The notes under the pieces were generated by a model, which saw only the letters and a program-made list of their open reading frames with translations, was not told the origin of the DNA and made no database searches. Shown one piece after another: positions 35,253-44,400 of a stretch of DNA of 64,000 bases (position 1 is the stretch's first letter; each line of letters opens with the position of its first letter). Source of the DNA: Deltaproteobacteria bacterium (GTDB lineage Bacteria; Myxococcota_A; Polyangia; Polyangiales; Polyangiaceae). Location: NCBI GenBank assembly GCA_016218915.1, contig JACRCQ010000046.1, forward strand, positions 89,833-153,832, in the 5' to 3' direction. A program made the position numbers and the translations under genes.

Positions 35253-36455
35253 CTAGAACGTGCCGCCGAAGGTCAACCCGCTCCATGCAGGAGTCACGAC
35301 AGGCACGAAGTGCGTGGTCGCAGCGGGTGGAGCACCGGGCTTCGGCTTGCTTCGCAGGAAGTAGGCGACCACGGTTGCGCCAGCGCCGACGCCACCGATG
35401 ACCCAACCAGCGATCGCGACGTTCTTGTCGGTATCGCGCTTGTCGAGGTTGTCTTTGAGCTGCGAGCAGGCCTGATGGTAGTCGGTGCCTGTGACCGCAA
35501 CGGGGTCGGCGCAGGGGTTGTTCTGTCGACCGATCTTCGCGAGCCCCTCGTCACGGCTCGCGACCGCGCGGATCTGGCCAGCGATGTTGTCAGCACTCGA
35601 TGACGCGGAGTTGGCGAGGACAGAGAAGATGATGCCCATGCCCACGCCGATGACCGTGACGCCACCGGTTGCCCACGCGACCTTGTCCGTGGCCATCCAC
35701 TGGAGGAACGGCTTGCGCCCCTCGGTGGAGAGTGTGACTCCCTGATCCGAACCTCCGGGCGGGGGAGTGCCGGCTCCAGGCGTCTCCGTGCCCGCGGGCG
35801 GGACAATTGCGCCAGGTTCGGACCCGCCGGAAGAAGCGGGCGGCGCCGTTGGTGCGATCACGGCTGCTGTGCTCCCAGCCTTGTCGAGCTTGAGCGAGAG
35901 CGCGACGACCTGACCTGTCGTGGCGTTCACCTGACCGGTGGCATTGGGATACCCCGAGAAGCGTGCCTCCACCTTGTGGGCTCCAGGCCCCACGTCGATG
36001 GCCTCGTGCAGCGGCGCCTTGCCGACCAGCTCGTCGTCGACGAACACCTCGGCTCCAGCGACGTTGACCTCGACCTGGACGCGGCCGGTCTTGAGACGGG
36101 CCTCGGCAAGCCCCTGCTCGGCTGTCTTGCGTTCGGCCGCCGAGGCCGCGGCATTCTCCTGGAGATACTGCGAAAAGTGCCGCGCGGCATCCACCGGATG
36201 GTTGGACTTGAGCTCGCTCTGGGCGAGGTTCAGGAGCACGGCCGGATGCTTCTTGAGGGCATACGCTTGGAGGAAGGCTGCGCGAGCCTCCTCATACTTC
36301 TTGGCGTCGTACAGCTTCACTCCCTCCTGGAAGCGCTGCCGAGCCATGTCGGTGAACGGATCGGCTTTCTCGCCCTGCGCCTCGACCACGGTGGTCGGTA
36401 GAATCGCTGGCGAAAGCGCAACAACCAAAGCAAACGCGAACGGACGTAGGTTCAT
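35253..36455 (-). CDS. Secreted TPR/PEGA protein with two C-terminal membrane segments
   Basis: A 400-residue protein from the Met after GAGGGG on the - strand (a longer frame to 36545 is not supported). A signal peptide (residues about 1-27, VEA-QG) precedes TPR helices (FQEGVKLYDAKKYEEARAAF, HPAVLLNLAQSELKSNHPVD). A PEGA domain follows near residues 125-190 (VNVAGAEVFVDDELVGKAPL, GPGAHKVEARFSGY). A Gly/Pro spacer leads to two hydrophobic segments (GGVTVIGVGMGIIFSVLA and VAIAGWVIGGVGAGATVVAY) around a polar loop with two Cys. The same layout is present in the protein at 51281. Function is unknown; PEGA domains are thought to bind surface-layer or cell-wall material. Confidence 0.8.
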   Translation of the reverse strand: MNLRPFAFALVVALSPAILPTTVVEAQGEKADPFTDMARQRFQEGVKLYDAKKYEEARAAFLQAYALKKHPAVLLNLAQSELKSNHPVDAARHFSQYLQENAAASAAERKTAEQGLAEARLKTGRVQVEVNVAGAEVFVDDELVGKAPLHEAIDVGPGAHKVEARFSGYPNATGQVNATTGQVVALSLKLDKAGSTAAVIAPTAPPASSGGSEPGAIVPPAGTETPGAGTPPPGGSDQGVTLSTEGRKPFLQWMATDKVAWATGGVTVIGVGMGIIFSVLANSASSSADNIAGQIRAVASRDEGLAKIGRQNNPCADPVAVTGTDYHQACSQLKDNLDKRDTDKNVAIAGWVIGGVGAGATVVAYFLRSKPKPGAPPAATTHFVPVVTPAWSGLTFGGTF

Positions 36456-36516
36456 GGGCTGCCCCTCGGATGGCAAGTCACGATCACAGCGCGCAGGAAC
36501 GTAACACAGCGAGTTG

Positions 36517-37728
36517 TCAGAATGGAGTTTCCCGAACGATTCCACCGCCGGATTTCCCAGTGCCGCCGGTCTTGGCGGGTGGTGGCTTCGTGGGCGGGGT
36601 TGCGGCTGTAGTCTCAGCTACGGGCGGCTTCTTGGTTGTCTTCCCCGGGTCGGGTTGCTTTGTGTCCGCCGTGGTCGGAGGCGTGGGAGTCTTGGCTTCC
36701 GCGGTCTTGGCAGGCTCGGCAGTCTTCACCGGTTCTGGCGTGGGCACGGCGGCAGCTGTCTGCGTGGCAGCCGCAGCGGTCTCCGTCGCAGCAGCGGTCG
36801 CCACCGGCGTGGTCGCGGGCGGTGTCGTGGCTGTCGCGACCGGCTTGGTCGGCGCGGAGGTCCCACCAAAGACCAGCAGACGCACAGCTGCTATCACGGC
36901 CACGAGCGCTGCGACGCCCACCACTCCGAGCACGATGTACTTGTTGGTTGCGCTTCCAACGGGGAGCCGCGGCAGCGGCTCGGAAACAGGAGGAGGAGGG
37001 ATGGCTTCCGCGGCTGCGACGTGGATCACCTGAGGTGCAGGGGCTGCGACAGGTGCAGCGGCCACCGGAGCAGGCGCTTCGATGGGCGCAGGCGCTTCGA
37101 CAGGCGACGCAGTCTGAGCAGGAGCATCTACGGCTGGGGCAACCGCAGCAGGAGCAGCCACGGCAGGGGCTTCGACGGGCTGCGCACCAGCCTCGGCAGG
37201 AGCGGCGGGTTGCTGGGGCGCAAGAGCGGCTTCCGGCTTCGGAGCGGCGGCGTCGGACGCTGGAGCCGTGGCTTCGACTTTCTTCGCGGCCTCAGGCGCA
37301 GCGGTTCCGACCATCACCGAGCCGGTGACCTTTACCGCGGCGCCGTTGTCCTTCTTCGGCTCGGCCTTGGGTTCAGGAGCAGCTGCTGCCTGCTTTGCAG
37401 GTGGCTCCGACGTGCGAGCGGAGGTCGAGGCTGCCGGCTGCTCCGCGACCTTCTTGGCTTGGGCGGGGGGCTCGGAGCGCATGGCCTTGAGCATGGGCTC
37501 GGTCTTGCCGGACAGCTGCGCTTCCTGCTTGGGCTTGACCTCAGCGGCAGGCTTTTTTTCGGGCTCTGGCGCCGGAGCAGCCGGCGCCTCCCAAGCGGGT
37601 TTGAAGCACGAAGCAACGAGATCCGCCTCATCTTCAGAAAGGCTGAAGTCCGCGGCCGGATCCTGCAACGGCTGCTGGCTGCCACCCGTCGGACTGACGG
37701 TGCTCTCTTTATTTGTGGCACTGGACAT
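36517..37728 (-). CDS. Ala/Pro-rich single-pass membrane protein
   Basis: A 403-residue protein from ATG 37728 after a GAAGGGG. Apart from an acidic N-terminal stretch (residues about 15-40, DFSLSEDEADLVASCFKPAW), almost all of it is low-complexity Ala/Pro/Lys/Thr. It contains one clear membrane segment (IVLGVVGVAALVAVIAAVRL, about residue 275) preceded by a basic stop. Therefore about 270 residues are predicted in the cytoplasm and 110 in the periplasm. There is no known domain. The low-complexity arms look like a flexible scaffold or an envelope-spanning linker. It lies 61 nt upstream of the PEGA protein on the same strand and is probably co-transcribed with it. Confidence 0.72.
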   Translation of the reverse strand: MSSATNKESTVSPTGGSQQPLQDPAADFSLSEDEADLVASCFKPAWEAPAAPAPEPEKKPAAEVKPKQEAQLSGKTEPMLKAMRSEPPAQAKKVAEQPAASTSARTSEPPAKQAAAAPEPKAEPKKDNGAAVKVTGSVMVGTAAPEAAKKVEATAPASDAAAPKPEAALAPQQPAAPAEAGAQPVEAPAVAAPAAVAPAVDAPAQTASPVEAPAPIEAPAPVAAAPVAAPAPQVIHVAAAEAIPPPPVSEPLPRLPVGSATNKYIVLGVVGVAALVAVIAAVRLLVFGGTSAPTKPVATATTPPATTPVATAAATETAAAATQTAAAVPTPEPVKTAEPAKTAEAKTPTPPTTADTKQPDPGKTTKKPPVAETTAATPPTKPPPAKTGGTGKSGGGIVRETPF

Positions 37729-37975
37729 GGTCTTGGCCCCTTCGCGCGCCTCGGTTTCTCTGGGATAGTAGCACCACTGGTTTGCAGGACGCAGCAATGA
37801 CACCGTGGCCGATGCTAGATACATGCGGCGAGCGCTTCGCCGCATCGTGCGAACTCGCCGACTTTTTGGCACGTAGGACCAACAAGGGCAACTGTCTCGG
37901 CATGATCATCCTGGTGCTGAACCAGCCGTCATCGTTTCCTACCGGGAAAGAGCAGCAGATGCTCTCGTGGATTGT

Positions 37976-39736
37976 ATGACCCGCCCACGACTCCCGGCAT
38001 GGGTTGTGGCGTGTCCATTGGCCATGGGCACGGCCAGGCTCGCTTCGTCTACGCTCCTGACCCTGGGGCTCTTCCTTGCTGCGTGCGGACAAGGCTCGTC
38101 CGAACGTTCCAAGCCGTCGGCGAGCTCCTCATCCTCGGCGGCTGGCTCCACGGCGTCCTTGGTCCAGTGCATGGTCGACGGGACCTGCGAGCTGCCGGCC
38201 CGGCCAGAGGTCGTGTCGCTCTCGGACCAGCACGCCATAGCTGCGTCGGCCAAGTCGGGCATTGACCAAGCCCGCGCCAATCGGACCGCCGCGGACCTGC
38301 GAAGGCGCTCCTGGCGCGCGTATCACGTCATGGCGGATGCCCGAGAGGCGGTCGAGCAGTACAAGCTGGCTGCGCGGTCGCCAGACGCCAAAGCGTCATG
38401 CGAGGCAAGCGTGGCCGGCCTGGTACTGGTCACGGAAATCGAAGGGGACCTGACCGGGGCCAGCGCGGCGTCGTACGCGGCCTCCAAGAAGGATCCGGCA
38501 GGCGCATGCGCCTCGATCTTTGATCAGGTGGTACATGATTTGGCAGCATTTCGTCCTTCTCCAGCGAAGCTGGCGGAGATCGACGAAGCAGCGAGGAATG
38601 CGGCGACCGGGGCCCGGGATGCGGCTGTGGGCAAGGCGGATCCAGAAGGACCGGTGATCACGCCGGGTGCGGGAGCCAAGCTGGGGCCGTCACGTATCGA
38701 ACGCATCGAGGCTTTTGGAGCCCGTGATGCAGCGCGAATCGTGATCCATCTGAGCGCCCCGGCGATGTTCCAGGTGGGTCACATACCGTCCACTGGACCA
38801 GGTACCAACGCGCGGCTGTACATCGACCTCACGCGCACGAGCCGTGGGCATGTGCCCCTCACCAGGGCGGTCGGCGGTCTGGTGGAACGGGTGCGGCTCG
38901 GCAATCACCAGGGCAGCACGCGGGTGGTCCTGGACCTGAGCGGACAGGTCTGGCGCCGGGTGTTCTTCCTTCCAGAGCCTTTCCGGATCATTGCAGACCT
39001 GGCAACCCATCCCCCCACCAGCGAGGCGCCGGCCAGCCCCAACTCCGCGCCAGGACCCCGTCCTTCGCGCGTGGAAAGGGTGGTGATCGACCCGGGGCAC
39101 GGCGGCAACGATCCTGGAGCTATCGGGCCGGGAGGGTTGAAGGAGAAGGACGTGACGCTGGACATAGCGCACAGGGCAGCGCCGATCCTGTCCAGGGAGC
39201 TCGGGATCGTGACGATGATCACGCGCGACGATGACCGGTACGTACCGCTGGAGGAGCGGGCGGCGAGAGCGAATGCGTTTCACGCGGACCTGTTCGTATC
39301 GGTGCACTGCAATGCCTCGGAATCGCCAGCGAGCCGTGGGGTCCAGAGCTACGTGCTGGATGCGAGCCGGGACGACATCGCGGCGCGCGTGGCTGCGCGG
39401 GAGAATGCTGCGTCAGCAAACGCAGCCGCCCAGCTGGGCAGCGTGGTGACGGACCTGCGGCTGGGGCATCTGAGCGGCGATTCGAACCGGCTGGCGAATC
39501 TGCTGCAAAGGACGACGTTGGCGTCGTTGAGCGAGCGGTACGCGGACACGCCGAATGGCGGTGTGAAGTCAGCGGGATTCTACGTATTGCTGGGCGCCGA
39601 GATGCCGAGCGTGCTTTTCGAGGTGTCGTTCATATCGAATCCGGTGGAGGAGACGCGGCTGCAGACCGCGGACTACAGGCAGAAGATCGCGGACGGGATC
39701 GCGAACGCGGTGAGGGCGTATCGGGAAGGGCGATGA
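37976..39736 (+). CDS. N-acetylmuramoyl-L-alanine amidase with AMIN domain, lipoprotein
   Basis: A 586-residue (start uncertain) cell-wall hydrolase. The start ATG 37976 is provisional; 38024 (MGTARLASSTLLTLGLFLAAC) also gives the lipobox LAAC. After a Ser-rich and helical region, an AMIN domain (ARIVIHLSAPAMFQVGHI...RVVLDLSGQ) should bind peptidoglycan. The Amidase_3 catalytic domain has all zinc and catalytic residues: DPGHGGNDPGA, the Glu of GLKEKDVTLD, His in SVHCNASE, and the final Glu in SVLFEVSFISNP. Thus it is expected to cleave the bond between MurNAc and L-Ala during cell division or growth. The insertion between the second His and the final Glu is a likely regulatory helix, as in AmiC. 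Confidence 0.93.
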   Translation: MTRPRLPAWVVACPLAMGTARLASSTLLTLGLFLAACGQGSSERSKPSASSSSSAAGSTASLVQCMVDGTCELPARPEVVSLSDQHAIAASAKSGIDQARANRTAADLRRRSWRAYHVMADAREAVEQYKLAARSPDAKASCEASVAGLVLVTEIEGDLTGASAASYAASKKDPAGACASIFDQVVHDLAAFRPSPAKLAEIDEAARNAATGARDAAVGKADPEGPVITPGAGAKLGPSRIERIEAFGARDAARIVIHLSAPAMFQVGHIPSTGPGTNARLYIDLTRTSRGHVPLTRAVGGLVERVRLGNHQGSTRVVLDLSGQVWRRVFFLPEPFRIIADLATHPPTSEAPASPNSAPGPRPSRVERVVIDPGHGGNDPGAIGPGGLKEKDVTLDIAHRAAPILSRELGIVTMITRDDDRYVPLEERAARANAFHADLFVSVHCNASESPASRGVQSYVLDASRDDIAARVAARENAASANAAAQLGSVVTDLRLGHLSGDSNRLANLLQRTTLASLSERYADTPNGGVKSAGFYVLLGAEMPSVLFEVSFISNPVEETRLQTADYRQKIADGIANAVRAYREGR

Positions 39737-39760
39737 GAGCTGCGAGGAGGGGAGGCGGAG

Positions 39761-40342
39761 CTAGGCGCGGTCCAGGCCCATGAGGCGTTCGAGGGCGTCA
39801 CGGAGCTCGGAGACTTCGCCTTTGGGGATGAAGTCGTAGGCGCCTGCCTCGAGGGCAGATTTGCGCTGGTCTTCGTGGCTGGAATAGACCAGGGCCCGGA
39901 TGTGTGCGGTGGCTTCGATGCCCTTGAGGCGTTCGAGCAGGCGAAGGCCATCGAGGCCAGGCATCTTGATATCGAGGATGAGGGCATCGGGCTGGAGGTT
40001 GCCGACAGCGACGAGGGCGTCGAAGGGGTCCTGGAAGGTTGTGAGGTCGAACCTGCGGGACAGGACGCGCCGGAGAGCAGCGAGGACGTTGGGGTCATCG
40101 TCGACGGCGACGACCTTGGGCTTACCGAGCCGGAGGACTTCGGGGATCGGATATCCGTACTTACGTAGGAAGTCGAGAACGTCGAGGCGACGGAACCTCA
40201 GGTGACGTCCTGGGGTTCTGAAGTGGCGGATTTCGCCTTTGTCGGCCCAATTGTGGATGGTCTTGAGGTCGACCTGGCAGAACCGAGCCACATCAGACGC
40301 GGTGAACAGTTCAGGGTTGTTCTGAGGTTCCTTGGTGTCCAT
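39761..40342 (-). CDS. HTH (excisionase/MerR-like) plus receiver-domain regulator
   Basis: A 193-residue protein from the ATG at 40342, preceded by GAGAGA. Residues about 10-65 form a winged HTH of the excisionase type (LFTASDVARFCQVDLKTIHN, TPGRHLRFRRLDVLDFL). A receiver domain follows in residues 75-190: acidic DDD, phospho-acceptor Asp in LILDIKMPG, the switch Ser in YSSHED and the Lys in FIPKG. So it is a response regulator with its DNA-binding domain in front instead of at the end. No histidine kinase is adjacent. Its role is unknown. It is convergent with the amidase gene (24 nt between stops). Confidence 0.88.
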   Translation of the reverse strand: MDTKEPQNNPELFTASDVARFCQVDLKTIHNWADKGEIRHFRTPGRHLRFRRLDVLDFLRKYGYPIPEVLRLGKPKVVAVDDDPNVLAALRRVLSRRFDLTTFQDPFDALVAVGNLQPDALILDIKMPGLDGLRLLERLKGIEATAHIRALVYSSHEDQRKSALEAGAYDFIPKGEVSELRDALERLMGLDRA

Positions 40343-40961
40343 GTGTGGATTCTCTCTTGGTCCAGGTTTGAGTTGAGCGCCGCCTAGACGAAAAACGCGC
40401 ACGAGCAACGAAAACGTATCACAGACCGCGGTTGAAGCAAACTAGGCGGACTGGATCCGCCCGCCAGGATTTCCAGGAACCCCGTGGACGGTCAAAAGAT
40501 TCGCCCCCAATCGTTGCAGGCCAAGCTTAGTGGCTATGGTCGCAATCTCCAGAAACCGTAAGCTATACTTCGATCGATTCGTACACGACTTCGGGACATA
40601 CCGGAAGTGGAATCCGGCGCATAACTGCAGGTTTCATAGCCTGTGGCAATCTTTTACAGGTTCTGCGTTTTTAGTCAGTACGTGTTTCCGTCCGATGCTG
40701 CACCGATGTGTTTTACACGGCCCGTTCGATTCGGGAGTTAAGAGAGGACCCTGAACTCGACCTTCCGCTCACGACCGCTCTGCCTTGCGCGCTGCCGCGT
40801 GCTGGTTGCCCGTTCCCGCACCTTTGTCGATAAAACCGTGACCTTGCCCTGCCCCCTGTCTTCGCCTTGACGTTCCCAAGCACGGTGCCTATTATGCTCG
40901 GCTCTTTTGGGACGCCGGGGCCGGTTAGGAATCGTCAAGACGGTCAGGGGTGAAGCCGAGC
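40343..40961. other. AT-richer intergenic region upstream of dksA
   Basis: This 619-nt region lacks a convincing gene. From 40501 to 40740 I count 122 G/C in 240 bases (about 51 percent), well below the surrounding genes. It contains short hairpins, such as CCTGT with ACAGG (40640-40660 area) and GTGT-TTT-ACAC (near 40706-40716), followed by short T-runs. A 74-codon frame at 40530-40754 has unusual residue use and no ribosome site. The region could encode a small RNA or be a decayed gene. The dksA promoter is at its right end. Confidence 0.5.
40867..40895 (+). promoter_or_regulatory. Sigma-70-type promoter of dksA
   Basis: TTGACG (40867-40872) and TATTAT (40890-40895) are separated by exactly 17 nt, close to consensus. 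The transcript would start near 40902, leaving a leader of about 60 nt before the DksA-like gene. Confidence 0.78.
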
Positions 40962-41324
40962 ATGAACAAAGCCCAGTTGAAGAAGTTCAAGAACCTGCTC
41001 GAGGCAAAGCGGCTCGAACTCGTCAAGAAAGCCAAGCAGACCCTCGACGAGGACATGACCTTGGACGTCAATGATCTTCCCGACGAGATGGATCTTGCCT
41101 CCAGCGAGTACCTCCAGTCGTTCACGTTCCGTCTGCGCGGACGAGAGAAGTCCTTCCTCGACAAGATCAACAAGGCGCTCATCAAGATCGACGAAGGCAA
41201 CTTCGGGATCTGCGAGGAGTGCAGCGAGGAAATCTCCATGAAGCGCCTGGAGGCCCGTCCTGAGACCACGCTCTGCATCCGCTGCAAAGAGGACCAGGAG
41301 CGCGTCGAGAAGGACTACGGCTGA
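40962..41324 (+). CDS. dksA: DksA/TraR-family zinc-finger RNA polymerase regulator
   Basis: A 120-residue protein that binds the RNA polymerase secondary channel and, with ppGpp, adjusts transcription of growth genes. The start is MNKAQLKKFK at 40962 (the GTG at 40950 adds 4 residues). The N-terminal coiled coil carries the acidic tip as LPDEMDLASSE, matching the DxxDxA motif needed for activity. The C-terminal zinc finger is CEEC...CIRC with the usual 17-residue spacing, so all four ligands are present. Length is normal. It has its own promoter (40867-40895) and converges on uvrA with 20 nt between stops. Confidence 0.93.
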   Translation: MNKAQLKKFKNLLEAKRLELVKKAKQTLDEDMTLDVNDLPDEMDLASSEYLQSFTFRLRGREKSFLDKINKALIKIDEGNFGICEECSEEISMKRLEARPETTLCIRCKEDQERVEKDYG

Positions 41325-41344
41325 TCGCCGGATTCGCGGTCGGC

Positions 41345-44239
41345 TCAGGTCGGATGGCTGGCCCGCGCGCCCCTGTGGCCCGCCTCTGCTTTCGGGGCTA
41401 CGCCTGAGGGCTGCAGCACGCTCTTGAGAAAGGCTCCGGTGATGGAGTCGGAGCAGGCAGCGACGGTCTCCGGGGTGCCGGCCGAGACGATGCGTCCGCC
41501 GCGCTGTCCGCCTTCGGGTCCCATGTCGATCACCCAGTCGGTGCATGCCACGACGTCGAGGTTGTGCTCGATGATCACGACCGTATTTCCCGCATCGCGC
41601 AGGCCGGTCAGCGCCGTGGTCAGCACCTCGATGTCCGTGAAGTGAAGCCCTGTCGTGGGCTCGTCGAGAATGTAGAGCGTGCGTCCCGTGGCCTTGCGCG
41701 CCAGCTCCCGCGCAAGCTTCACACGCTGTGCTTCTCCACCTGACAGCGTGGTGGCGGACTGGCCGAGACGTATGTAGCCGAGGCCGACGCGCAGCAGGGC
41801 GGTGAGCCGTTCGCGGATGCGCGGCACGGCGTCGAAGACCTCGCATGCCTGCTCCACGGTCAGGTCCAGCGCGTCCGCGATCGAAAGCCCGCGGTAGGTC
41901 ACCTCGAGCGTCTCGCGGTTGTAGCGTCTGCCGCCGCACGCCTCGCACGTGACGAACACATCGGGCAGGAAGTGCATCTCCACGCGCAGCACGCCGTCGC
42001 CGCGACACGCCTCGCAGCGTCCGCCCTTGACGTTGAACGAGAAGCGTCCTGCTCTGTATCCGCGTGCGCGCGCCTCGGGCAGACCGGCGAACAGATCGCG
42101 CAGGAAGGTGAACACGCCAGTGTAGGTGGCCGGGTTGGATCGGGGGCTGCGGCCGATGGGCGCCTGATCGATCGAGATGACCTTGTCGATGTGATCGAGC
42201 CCTTCGATCGCGTCGCACACGCCTGCGGGCGTGCCCGCGCGATACAAGCTCGCGCGCACCGTCTGCAGGAGCGTGTCGATGATGAGCGTGGACTTGCCGC
42301 TGCCGCTGACGCCGGTGACTGCGGTCATCAGGCCGATGGGGATGTCGACGGTGATGTCCTTGAGGTTGTGAGCGCGAGCGCGGACGATGCGGATCACGCT
42401 CTTGCCCGGCTTCTTTCGCTTGGCTGGCACGGGGAGGCGTCTGGCGCCTGACAGGTACGGACCGGTGACCGAGTCAGGCTTTGCCATGATCTCGGCGGGG
42501 GTGCCTTGCGCGACGATGTGGCCGCCGTGCACGCCAGCACCGGGGCCCATGTCGATCAGATGATCGGCGGCGACGATGGTATCGCGGTCGTGCTCCACGA
42601 CGATGACGCTGTTGCCGAGGTCGACGAGACGTCGAAGGGCAGCGAGCAGGCGGGTGTTGTCACGGGCGTGCAGCCCGACCGAGGGCTCGTCGAGAACGTA
42701 GAGCACGCCCACGAGCGCAGCGCCGATCTGCGTCGCGAGCCGGATGCGCTGCCCCTCGCCGCCGGACAACGTCTGCGTGGATCGATCGAGCGTGAGGTAG
42801 TCGAGCCCGACGTCGATGAGGAATCCGAGCCGGGCGATCACGGCGCGGATGAGGGGCTCTGCGATGGTGCGCTCGCGCGCTCCCAGGCTGCTCGATGCTG
42901 CCGCGATCTGCCCGAGGAGCTCGCGCAGGGCGCCGAGCGCCAGCTCGCCGAGCTCCGAGATGTTGCGTCCTTCGATGTGGACCGCGAGCGCCTCGGGGCG
43001 CAGGCGTCGTCCCTTGCAGACGTCGCACGTCGTGGTGACCACGAAGCGCGACAGCTCGTCGTCGCCGACCGCCCCCTCGTCGATGTCGAGATCCTCGGTC
43101 TCCTGATCCGGCTCGTCGGAGCCGGCGATGCGCGCCTCGAGCCGCGGAACGATGCCTTCGTAGGGGTGCTTCTTGCGCGCCGAGGCGGGCACGCCGAAGA
43201 GGATGGCTTGCCTGAGCTTGTCGTCGAGCTCGGCGAAGACCACGTCGGGATCGACGCCCAGGGCGCGAACGGCGCGCGACAGCTCGGTGGCGAGCGAGAC
43301 AGAGCCACGATGTCCCCACGCTACGACTGCGCCCTGCCGAAGGGTGAGAGAGGGATCCGGAACGATGCGGCCGGGATCGATACGGGTGCGTGAGCCGAGG
43401 CCGCCGCACGACGGGCATGCGCCGTGGGGGCCGTTGAAGGAGAACATGCGCGGCTCGATCGCAGGCAGGGAGATGCCGCAGTCGATGCATGCGAACCGCT
43501 CGCTGAGCCACACCGGCTCGCCGCCGCGCAGGTCGTCGACGAGCAGGCGTCCATCTCCCAGCTTGAGCGCCAGCTCGACCGAATCGGTGACGCGTCCCTT
43601 GATCCCCTCACGCAGGACGATGCGATCGACGACGACGTCGAGGTCGTGGGTCTTTCCGCGATCGAGAGCGAGGTCATCGCCGAGGTCGAGGACCTGGCCG
43701 TCGACGCGCACGCGCACGAAACCATCGCGCCGTAGCTTTTCGAGCTCGAGCTTGAGCTCGCCGCGTCGGGCGCGGCAGATGGGCGCCAGGATGGTGATCT
43801 TCTCGCCGCCTTTCCAGGACAGGATCTTGTCGACGATCTGCTGGACGGTCTGCGCTTCGATGCGCTTTCCGCAGGTGGGGCAGTGGGGGGTACCGACGCG
43901 CGCGAAGAGCAGGCGCAAGTAGTCGGCGATCTCGGTGACGGTACCGACGGTGGAGCGGGGCGAGCGCGCGAGAGCGCGCTGCTCGATGGCGATTGCGGGC
44001 GACAGGCCGTCGATGCTGTCGACATCGGGCTTCGCGAGCTGCTCGAGGAACTGCCGTGCGTAGGCAGAGAGCGACTCGACGTACCGGCGCTGGCCTTCGG
44101 CGTAGATCGTGTCGAACGCGAGCGAGGACTTACCTGAGCCCGAGGGACCGGTGATCACAACGAGGCGGTCGCGAGGGATCTCGCAGCTGATGTTCTTGAG
44201 GTTGTGCTGTCGCGCGCCGCGAACCGTCAGATGGTTCAT
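41345..44239 (-). CDS. uvrA: Excinuclease ABC subunit A
   Basis: A 964-residue ABC-type DNA damage sensor of nucleotide excision repair, working with UvrB and UvrC. The start MNHLTVRGARQHNLKNI at 44239 is the normal UvrA N-terminus. Two ATPase halves are complete: Walker A GPSGSGKSS and GVSGSGKST, signatures LSGGEGQRIRLATQ and LSGGEAQRVKLARE, and Walker B YVLDEPSVGLH and YILDEPTTGLH. Two zinc modules are visible: CIDCGISLP...CPSCGGLG and CEACRGDG...CEACGGRR, the second being the zinc hairpin for DNA. Length is slightly above the usual 940. There is no LexA-like box in the 160 nt upstream that I could find. Confidence 0.97.
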   Translation of the reverse strand: MNHLTVRGARQHNLKNISCEIPRDRLVVITGPSGSGKSSLAFDTIYAEGQRRYVESLSAYARQFLEQLAKPDVDSIDGLSPAIAIEQRALARSPRSTVGTVTEIADYLRLLFARVGTPHCPTCGKRIEAQTVQQIVDKILSWKGGEKITILAPICRARRGELKLELEKLRRDGFVRVRVDGQVLDLGDDLALDRGKTHDLDVVVDRIVLREGIKGRVTDSVELALKLGDGRLLVDDLRGGEPVWLSERFACIDCGISLPAIEPRMFSFNGPHGACPSCGGLGSRTRIDPGRIVPDPSLTLRQGAVVAWGHRGSVSLATELSRAVRALGVDPDVVFAELDDKLRQAILFGVPASARKKHPYEGIVPRLEARIAGSDEPDQETEDLDIDEGAVGDDELSRFVVTTTCDVCKGRRLRPEALAVHIEGRNISELGELALGALRELLGQIAAASSSLGARERTIAEPLIRAVIARLGFLIDVGLDYLTLDRSTQTLSGGEGQRIRLATQIGAALVGVLYVLDEPSVGLHARDNTRLLAALRRLVDLGNSVIVVEHDRDTIVAADHLIDMGPGAGVHGGHIVAQGTPAEIMAKPDSVTGPYLSGARRLPVPAKRKKPGKSVIRIVRARAHNLKDITVDIPIGLMTAVTGVSGSGKSTLIIDTLLQTVRASLYRAGTPAGVCDAIEGLDHIDKVISIDQAPIGRSPRSNPATYTGVFTFLRDLFAGLPEARARGYRAGRFSFNVKGGRCEACRGDGVLRVEMHFLPDVFVTCEACGGRRYNRETLEVTYRGLSIADALDLTVEQACEVFDAVPRIRERLTALLRVGLGYIRLGQSATTLSGGEAQRVKLARELARKATGRTLYILDEPTTGLHFTDIEVLTTALTGLRDAGNTVVIIEHNLDVVACTDWVIDMGPEGGQRGGRIVSAGTPETVAACSDSITGAFLKSVLQPSGVAPKAEAGHRGARASHPT

Positions 44240-44400
44240 GTGGTCCCTGGGGGAGGTCGATCTTCGTCCGTAGCACAAGCAGCAGAGGGCGTTGAAGGGC
44301 GGCTTTGCGGTACCGTCGTTTCATGAAGCCGGGACGGCACAGGGGGGCTGGGCGGTGAGCAAGTGCGCAGGGAACTTGATCTTCGGCAGGACATCGGTCA

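Noticed and set aside
40530..40754. A possible 74-residue gene upstream of dksA
   Set aside because: It lacks a ribosome site, has an unusual residue mix (many Cys, His, Phe) and no homology that I recognise; treated as non-coding.
41345..44239. LexA-controlled uvrA
   Set aside because: No GTTCAG or CTG-N10-CAG motif is visible in the 160 nt upstream of uvrA.
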